Below are positions 3,001-5,738 of a stretch of 5,738 nucleotides of DNA, one piece after another (the first letter of the stretch is position 1; each line of letters opens with the position of its first letter). The notes under the pieces are model-generated. The model had not been told where the DNA came from. It ran no database searches and was given only the letters and a program-made list of their open reading frames with translations. The stretch spans positions 1 to 5,738 of the forward strand of contig JAGLQQ010000148.1 of NCBI GenBank assembly GCA_023136735.1, written 5' to 3'. The DNA comes from Candidatus Omnitrophota bacterium. GTDB taxonomy: Bacteria; Omnitrophota; Gorgyraeia; B26-G9. The translations under genes were made by a program, and so were the position numbers.

Positions 3001-5738
3001 CTCAAACAAATTGAAAAGCAGATGCAGGATGAAGCTAATGACTACATGGCTCAGGCATCCCGCGCTCAGCAGGGCAAACAACGAACTTCACCTAATCCGA
3101 TGATGCCCGATAGTGATGCCTCCGGTGAGGGCCCTCGGTTGCCGCAGCAGGGTAACGGCAATGACGATCTTGAACGCATGAACCGGATGGCACAGCAACT
3201 TAACCGCATGGCCGAGCGTATGCGTAAAAAAGCCGAAGACTTGCAAAACCAGGCCAAAGGCAGCTCGGGCAATGTAGATTCATTATCAGATAAAGCAGAT
3301 GATATTGATCATAATATCGGCGGAGCGGATATGTCCGGCGCGGGAAAAGATCTGGTAAAAACCGCGAAAGATACAGCGGATGGATTTGGATCACTGAAAA
3401 ATCAGACAGATAAATTCAAGAAGCGCGCCGATTCATTGAATAATGCCGCAAAAGGGGCAAAAGGCACAAAGAGTTCTGATGCTATGAGAAGAAGCGCGGA
3501 ATCTTTGAATAACACTGCCGGTGTTATGGATAATGTCGCCGGGCGTGCTGAAAAAGCAGCTAAAGAAGCGCTTGATGAAGCCAAAGAAGCAACGAAGATG
3601 ATCTCTCAAAAGGGGAGCAAAAATATTGATCAAATAAGAGATAAGGCGAACAATATTTCTAAGAAAGCAGATAAACTGGCTGATTATGCTAAAGAGCTTG
3701 CTGATAAAGCTCATAAGGCAGGCAATGAGGCGCAGCAGAGTCAGAATATAGCATCGCAGATGGAAGCAGAGACAGCCGGTGAGCAAAAAGGAAAACCGGA
3801 TCAAGGTAAGCAAAACGGCCAAAAGCCTGCACCGGAAAACTGGAACTGGGATGAATCAAAGCCGCAGAAGTTTGACTCGGGAGATGGACAAGATGGCCAG
3901 GACCAAGGCAAAACCGGCAAACCGGATTCAAAAGAAGGCAAGGATTCAAAGGGTAAATCAGAGGGCCAAAGCAAAACCGGCAAACCGGATGCCGCAGAGG
4001 GTAAGGATCCAAAGGGTAATTCAGATCAAGATCAAGCAAGAGGTAGATCAAAAGCGCAAGACACTCAAACAGGCGGCGCGAAGAACCAACCGGGTAAGCA
4101 TTCTGATGAATTGCCGGAATCCCCTCAGGATATAGACAGAGAAGGAGAAGTTGCCTTGCAAGGCATTGATAAACTTGCTAAGCAGTTTAAAGATGATAAT
4201 AAACCGGATGCGGATGAATTTGATTTATCTAAATATGATAAAAAAGATTTAAAAGGCAGCTCAAAAGATCAGCATCCAAGGCCTTCTCAACAAAAAAATA
4301 ATCAACAACCGACAGAAGAGGAAAAAGCAGATCTTAAAAAACATAATAAAAAGATGAATAAACTGCGCGCGGAAAAATTTTTAAAACGCACAGGTATTAC
4401 TGTTGATCAGCACAAATGGTATCAGGATGTTAAACGATATATGATGGCGCAGACAAGCAATATTGAAAAAGAATTACAAAAGATTCTTGTGCCCGGCGGA
4501 GGCAATGAATTTTTGTATCATCGCAGTTATGGGGAATTGGATGATGATGCTTTGGCAGAAATTCCGGCGGGCAGGCGAAAAATTTTTAAACAGCAGATGA
4601 TGCCTAAAAAGAAAAAGGTTATTATTTGTCTTTTAGTCGATATTAGCTCCAGTACATTTTCTAATGAAGGAGAGAGTCTTGAAGATTCTATTCTTTTTAG
4701 AGAAGCGCTTACAGCGCTGGCTTTTCAGGAGGCTTTGAAAAAATTTGAAAATAGAAGCGATGTTGAGCTTCAATTTGAGATCGCGGCATACAATGAGTAT
4801 TCATATCATAGATTAAAGGATTACAAGGATAAGCTTACGATTAAAAGGGCTTTTGATGTAATAAAAAATATTTTGTCTATAACGGATGGTTCAGGGGGTA
4901 CTTCTGATTATCAGGCGCTTAAAGATGCTATTAAAAGAATGCGCGCGACTTCGCTGGGCAAGGATCCGGAAGCTAAGAAAATCATACTAAACATGACTGA
5001 TGGTAATGCCGGTTCCAATTCAGAAGCGATTCAAAAGCTTTACATTGAGAACAAAGATATGCGTATCCTTTCCTTTGGTATTGCCGAGGCTGAAGAAGTG
5101 GCAAAGTCTATAGCTGTTTCTTATGGAACGCGCTTTGGCATAGCTATCTCGGATATTAAGAATGTCGCGAAAGTGGTGATGAAACACCTGAGGCTTGAAC
5201 TGCGTAAACCGGTAACAAAGTATAATCTGGGGACAATAGCCGCGAATGTATTATTGTTTGGAATGCCTGCGCTTGCGGCTTTAACAATGAAAACTTTGCA
5301 TGGAATTACGCTTAATCTATTAGGAAAAGCCGTGGTTTTACCGATGGAAGAACCGGTATATGAGGGTTCTAAATTTCTGATCGTGCGTGAAAACGGCAAG
5401 GAGTATCTGGTTTATCGCGATCCGGATACAGGAGAAGAAAAGATAAAAATCGAGCGCGGAGCGCATAATAATAAACTGGTTCCGGATATTGAATGGAATC
5501 AGGCATTTGAAAACGAGCAGAATATCGGGACTTTAATCCACATGTTGCAGATCCTATACGCGGAAGACGGGCAAAAAGACGATGTTATGCGTAATTTGCT
5601 TTTAGTTGGTGAGGCTGGTACAGGCAAGGACGTGTTGGCAGAATATGCGGTAAAACTTTTAAACCGTAATCGCCGCGTGTTGTCTATTCATAAACGTACT
5701 GATAAGAATCAACTGGTAGCCAGAAGGATATTCTTTAC
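19..5738 (+). CDS. Giant secreted or membrane-anchored metallopeptidase-like / VWA / AAA+ ATPase protein (3' partial)
   Basis: I translated this frame completely: 1906 sense codons with no stop, running off the window end. ATG at 19 is chosen because it begins a classic signal peptide; the frame is also open for six codons upstream, so an earlier start cannot be formally excluded. Order of parts: signal peptide 1-24; HELIH at 288-292; HELIH at 524-528; uncharacterised region with MDTPR and YPGT at 816-832; coiled-coil-like region about 1051-1254; low-complexity linker about 1255-1454; VWA about 1532-1723 with complete MIDAS; hydrophobic segment 1738-1757; AAA+ start with Walker A at 1864-1871. 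VWA proteins commonly work with MoxR/dynein-type AAA+ ATPases, as in CobT/CobS, so a fused chaperone or remodelling machine is a reasonable inference. Substrate and partners are unknown. The AAA+ domain is cut about 35 residues after Walker A, so Walker B and any further AAA modules lie outside. I do not recognise a named gene. Confidence 0.95.
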   Translation, partial: MKILKKVIALILIQAFLCMNVAFAGGIELLSNIDQNQQSSTLSPQAQISAAQFQSAFDLMHRKYEYLETIEEKRKDQPRPSKNVLNPMRALSSIFDRLIESSNPVISVLVRLIKKIVNNGRVAGELIKQGNIASGTWSQKHHKEFNSLIKSLINNKKTDVTGNYDVTAQKQELINSLTEYISFLDDAAKEKWSKVIQESDLSISSIDELINRIIEILPENTTNFYYLKPVQGVFYLSRANGLPPLIAAAHFGHRRKSKTESKVNNNVYIAEPSFALKSYETQLGVILHELIHCILGAGDAEHAFADRLQSSYEGFMLRKQVPADLLNKYRRYYELKNEILEANKSNDNKAYRKARREFIDTIDSLRALIENTSHEQFQKAFDLLRIEQIENQDEKTFMLGTFDEFYHLSTPDYDSEEMKVMEDIMSDMSEGFKKWHDPDKTYKEGMRAMRPYHAKNLLPESIDEKDATHKQYVSMHVDQITKGFVNAKTTGAAFLRGTDYHYVLTKGLKNRDISLPFLKASIKHELIHYFAFKGLLPIQYNREDITTAMTVIELLENKEEDVFVKYESLFTPVGEKLFEAGREMQREGKVFLDEEYLLKTAFEIFQTDVRTQDQAIYLVRDPSGATPEETARIMQQINDMRQRVIGVIMAGVLMEHHQSTAEPILETLIEFFKELTDSMPLPSITELEQAIEMYKSHNAPQREIKQLEGMLEKARKRKVKVETIKTNIMNWAKRATGIPRLSYVEAKEDMAQWAFLPSHERIVGVESDLYRVDQRAAYGFVVAPVFEAKYGFSVRESIIEEEYKEELYFDLLMRIMDTPRIMAFGWNEYPGTMNWVMAIFAERFKEDNMLIAQTLLGARSRPLQYLDSFMYRFGLGRSEDKRLKNKDVIRAIGATRGALEEVTKVMDEKTVKKPEEIYKIVKEEIWPEFKKLLDAEFKEKKEMEAFRQEHQQPHMSDQSVQDMWDAMTDQERQQMRDEIENRWNSLSGSEKEEVLKQIEKQMQDEANDYMAQASRAQQGKQRTSPNPMMPDSDASGEGPRLPQQGNGNDDLERMNRMAQQLNRMAERMRKKAEDLQNQAKGSSGNVDSLSDKADDIDHNIGGADMSGAGKDLVKTAKDTADGFGSLKNQTDKFKKRADSLNNAAKGAKGTKSSDAMRRSAESLNNTAGVMDNVAGRAEKAAKEALDEAKEATKMISQKGSKNIDQIRDKANNISKKADKLADYAKELADKAHKAGNEAQQSQNIASQMEAETAGEQKGKPDQGKQNGQKPAPENWNWDESKPQKFDSGDGQDGQDQGKTGKPDSKEGKDSKGKSEGQSKTGKPDAAEGKDPKGNSDQDQARGRSKAQDTQTGGAKNQPGKHSDELPESPQDIDREGEVALQGIDKLAKQFKDDNKPDADEFDLSKYDKKDLKGSSKDQHPRPSQQKNNQQPTEEEKADLKKHNKKMNKLRAEKFLKRTGITVDQHKWYQDVKRYMMAQTSNIEKELQKILVPGGGNEFLYHRSYGELDDDALAEIPAGRRKIFKQQMMPKKKKVIICLLVDISSSTFSNEGESLEDSILFREALTALAFQEALKKFENRSDVELQFEIAAYNEYSYHRLKDYKDKLTIKRAFDVIKNILSITDGSGGTSDYQALKDAIKRMRATSLGKDPEAKKIILNMTDGNAGSNSEAIQKLYIENKDMRILSFGIAEAEEVAKSIAVSYGTRFGIAISDIKNVAKVVMKHLRLELRKPVTKYNLGTIAANVLLFGMPALAALTMKTLHGITLNLLGKAVVLPMEEPVYEGSKFLIVRENGKEYLVYRDPDTGEEKIKIERGAHNNKLVPDIEWNQAFENEQNIGTLIHMLQILYAEDGQKDDVMRNLLLVGEAGTGKDVLAEYAVKLLNRNRRVLSIHKRTDKNQLVARRIFF
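91..798 (+). other. N-terminal helical region, no recognised domain
   Basis: Residues 25-260 are rich in charged and amphipathic stretches and look mainly helical, with Gln-rich sequence just after the signal peptide (QNQQSS). There is no segment long and hydrophobic enough to be a membrane helix; the stretch around NPVISVLVRLIKKIV is amphipathic with interior charges. A shorter hydrophobic patch (PPLIAAAHFGH, about 244-254) lies just before the first HELIH domain. I recognise no family here. It probably precedes or forms the front of the first peptidase-like module. Confidence 0.4.
799..960 (+). other. Metallopeptidase-like segment 1 (HELIH, residues 288-292)
   Basis: Residues 267-300 run from a probable strand (VYIAEPSF) into a helix that carries HELIH, the HExxH zinc signature with its catalytic Glu at 289 and zinc-binding His at 288 and 292. 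The motif is at bases 880-894. It is followed closely by GAGDAEHAFADRL, which offers D299, E301 and H302 as possible third ligands. The arrangement does not match the metzincin HExxHxxGxxH pattern and has no clear gluzincin ExxxD at the usual distance, so the clan is undetermined. Peptidase activity is an inference from the motif; a non-catalytic zinc or scaffold role is possible. If the signal peptide is used, it would act outside the cytoplasm. Confidence 0.6.
1489..1710 (+). other. Metallopeptidase-like segment 2 (HELIH, residues 524-528)
   Basis: A second HELIH lies at bases 1588-1602, in the context LKASIKHELIHYFAFKG. His524, Glu525 and His528 provide the canonical zinc and catalytic positions. 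Candidate third ligands downstream are E543 and D544 (NREDITTAM) or the glutamates of IELLENKEE. The approach sequence (YHYVLTKGLKN, then a helix) roughly parallels the approach to the first motif, suggesting a diverged duplication. In the family I know as DUF2201, a putative metallopeptidase domain is joined to a VWA-like domain, which fits the VWA domain further along this chain; that link is from memory and not tested. Confidence 0.6.
2236..2700 (+). other. Uncharacterised domain with MDTPR and YPGT motifs
   Basis: Residues about 740-895 look like a folded domain: aromatic-rich, with few low-complexity runs. Notable strings are PSHERIVGV, AAYGFVVAPVF, LLMRIMDTPRIM (MDTPR at residues 816-820) and WNEYPGTMNWV (YPGT at 829-832). 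In NorD-like and related VWA proteins I recall a segment with an ED-x-R stretch followed by a Tyr-Pro-Gly turn, and the local pattern here is similar. That resemblance is weak and from memory. It may be the region joining the peptidase-like part to the VWA part. Confidence 0.35.
2821..3168 (+). other. Charged helical region plus Pro/Gly-rich break
   Basis: Residues about 935-1016 are strongly charged and helical. They contain two similar stretches, MWDAMTDQERQQMRDEIE and RWNSLSGSEKEEVLKQIE, that align as W-x(2)-h-[TS]-x(2)-E-[RK]-x(3)-h-x(2)-[EQ]-I-E, where h is hydrophobic. This suggests a pair of related helical hairpins. The region ends in a flexible stretch rich in Pro, Gly and Asp (SPNPMMPDSDASGEGPR, near base 3088) before the coiled-coil region. 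No enzymatic motif is visible; a spacer or protein-binding role is inferred. Confidence 0.4.
3169..3780 (+). other. Long Ala/Lys-rich coiled-coil-like region with repeated helices
   Basis: Residues about 1051-1254 are dominated by Ala, Lys, Asp, Asn, Glu and Ser with regularly spaced Leu, Met and Ile, as in long amphipathic helices. A motif of the form [KR]-x-A-x-x-L-x-x-x-A recurs with variation: KKAEDLQNQAKG near 3226, KRADSLNNAAKG near 3424, RSAESLNNTAGV near 3490, and KKADKLADYAKE near 3664. The second and third are 23 residues apart and closely similar. Short Gly-rich breaks interrupt the helices. Laminin-like coiled coils and LEA proteins have similar composition, but I infer only an extended helical stalk or oligomerisation element, not homology. 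Confidence 0.6.
3781..4380 (+). other. Low-complexity Lys/Gly/Asp/Gln linker
   Basis: Residues about 1255-1454 are almost free of large hydrophobics and are rich in Lys, Gly, Asp, Gln, Pro and Ser, as expected of disordered sequence. KPD recurs at 3793, 3919, 3982 and 4201. A short Trp-bearing island (ENWNWDE, near 3835) and a more ordered helical patch (residues of VALQGIDKLAKQF near 4153) interrupt it. Charged, disordered linkers ahead of a VWA/MIDAS domain are known in CobT, magnesium chelatase D subunit and midasin, so the position is typical although the sequence is not conserved. It probably acts as a flexible tether. Confidence 0.7.
3904..4029 (+). repeat. In-frame 63-bp tandem duplication in the linker
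   Basis: Two adjacent 63-bp units, 3904-3966 and 3967-4029, each encode 21 residues of the form Q-[GS]-KTGKPD-x-x-EGKD-x-KG-x-S plus two residues. Over the first 57 bases I count 48 identities, and 14 of 19 residues match. Bases 3908-3927 and 3971-3990 are identical for 20 bases. A shorter relative, GKPDQGKQ, occurs at about 3790. The length is a multiple of three, so the duplication keeps frame and merely lengthens the linker. Confidence 0.8.
4390..4614 (+). other. Pre-VWA segment typical of AAA+-partner VWA proteins
   Basis: Residues about 1458-1533 contain a helical stretch (WYQDVKRYMM...IEKELQKIL), then YHRSYGELDDDALAEIPAGRRKIF and a basic run just before the first VWA strand. In CobT/NorD-type VWA proteins the VWA domain is preceded by a comparable helix and a G-x-h-D-x(3)-L stretch ending near an F and a basic patch. 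I see that order here, which supports assignment to that broad group rather than to adhesin-type VWA domains. The comparison is from memory of the families. Confidence 0.5.
4615..5193 (+). other. von Willebrand factor A domain with complete MIDAS
   Basis: Residues about 1533-1725 open with a hydrophobic strand (VIICLLVD) leading into DISSS. All metal-ion-dependent adhesion site elements are present: D1541-x-S1543-x-S1545, T1628 in GGTSD, and D1661 in NMTDG. The Rossmann-like alternation of strands and helices is evident (LQFEIAAY, KIILNMTDG, MRILSFGIA, RFGIAIS). A MIDAS binds Mg or Mn and typically clamps an acidic residue of a partner. With an AAA+ module downstream, the likely partner is either the substrate or an adaptor, as in midasin and the chelatases. 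The usual Met after the serines (DxSxSM) is Thr here. Confidence 0.9.
5230..5289 (+). other. Hydrophobic segment, candidate membrane helix (residues 1738-1757)
   Basis: Twenty residues (GTIAANVLLFGMPALAALTM) contain no charge and are mostly Ala, Leu, Val, Phe and Gly. It is the only segment of this length and hydrophobicity after the signal peptide. It lies between VWA and AAA+, where a single crossing would place VWA outside and the ATPase inside. Against this, the preceding 20 residues carry several Lys and Arg, which by the positive-inside rule would favour a cytosolic N side. A buried helix of a soluble domain is therefore also possible. Confidence 0.45.
5500..5738 (+). other. AAA+ ATPase domain, N-terminal part (truncated by window end)
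   Basis: Residues from about 1829 read as the beginning of an AAA+ core: a helix (TLIHMLQILYA), a hydrophobic strand (NLLLV), then Walker A GEAGTGKD at 1864-1871 (bases 5608-5631), a helix (VLAEYAVKLLN) and a second strand (RVLSIHKRTDKNQLVARR). The pattern of strand 2 followed by T-D and L-x-x-R resembles the dynein/midasin/MoxR type (AAA_5), in which this segment reads roughly N-x(3)-T-D-x(2)-L-x-G-R. The last P-loop residue is Asp rather than Thr or Ser; sigma54 activators such as NtrC have Glu there. Walker B, sensors and the arginine finger lie beyond the window. Confidence 0.8.

Noticed and set aside
3433..3822. 129-codon open frame on the minus strand (and its neighbours at 3689-4051 and 3801-3983)
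   Set aside because: They lie opposite the low-complexity Ala/Lys and Lys/Gly regions, whose codon bias suppresses stops on the other strand. The products are irregular Phe/Leu/Pro/Ser/Cys-rich strings with no domain, and the + frame has clear domains on both sides.
3904..4029. CRISPR-like direct repeats
   Set aside because: Only two adjacent imperfect units with no unique spacers, in frame inside a coding region; a coding tandem duplication explains them.
3779..4135. 118-codon + strand frame rich in Lys, Arg and Gln
   Set aside because: It is a shifted reading of the repetitive linker; its internal repeats are the 63-bp duplication seen in the wrong frame, and the main frame continues intact through it.
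4600..4620. PKKKKV resembling a nuclear localisation signal
   Set aside because: It is the basic patch directly before the first VWA strand in a protein with a bacterial-type signal peptide; a chance likeness.

Overview
The window is essentially one protein. A single + strand reading frame opens at base 19 and runs without a stop to the last base (1906 complete codons plus two bases). It is cut off at its 3' end, so the full length is unknown. Only bases 1-18 lie outside it. No RNA gene, mobile element, CRISPR array or terminator is visible, and no gene-free stretch exceeds 18 bases.

I read the protein from N to C terminus as follows. It begins with a Sec-type signal peptide (residues 1-24), then a helical N-terminal region and a first HELIH zinc-peptidase-type motif (288-292). 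A second HELIH follows 236 residues later (524-528). Next come an uncharacterised mostly helical region with an MDTPR...YPGT stretch (about 740-900), a charged helical region, a long alanine/lysine-rich coiled-coil-like region (about 1051-1254), and a low-complexity Lys/Gly/Asp/Gln linker containing a 63-bp tandem duplication. The chain continues with a conserved-looking pre-VWA segment, a von Willebrand factor A domain with a complete MIDAS (D1541/S1543/S1545, T1628, D1661), one hydrophobic segment (1738-1757), and the beginning of an AAA+ ATPase domain with Walker A GEAGTGKD (1864-1871).

Bacteria often encode VWA proteins and MoxR/dynein-type AAA+ ATPases as separate partner genes (CobS-CobT, RavA-ViaA, NorQ-NorD). 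Here the two modules are on one chain, with metallopeptidase-like segments at the front. A plausible reading is an envelope-associated, ATP-driven remodelling or proteolysis machine; this is inference. The main puzzle is topology, because a signal peptide would export the N-terminal part while the AAA+ domain needs cytosolic ATP. The one hydrophobic segment between VWA and AAA+ could resolve this.

The organism is bacterial, with a mixed, somewhat AT-leaning codon choice. A very long multidomain ORF, together with a signal peptide followed shortly by a TLSP motif, recalls Omnitrophota (former OP3) and related uncultured lineages. That is recall-based inference and not provable from this window.
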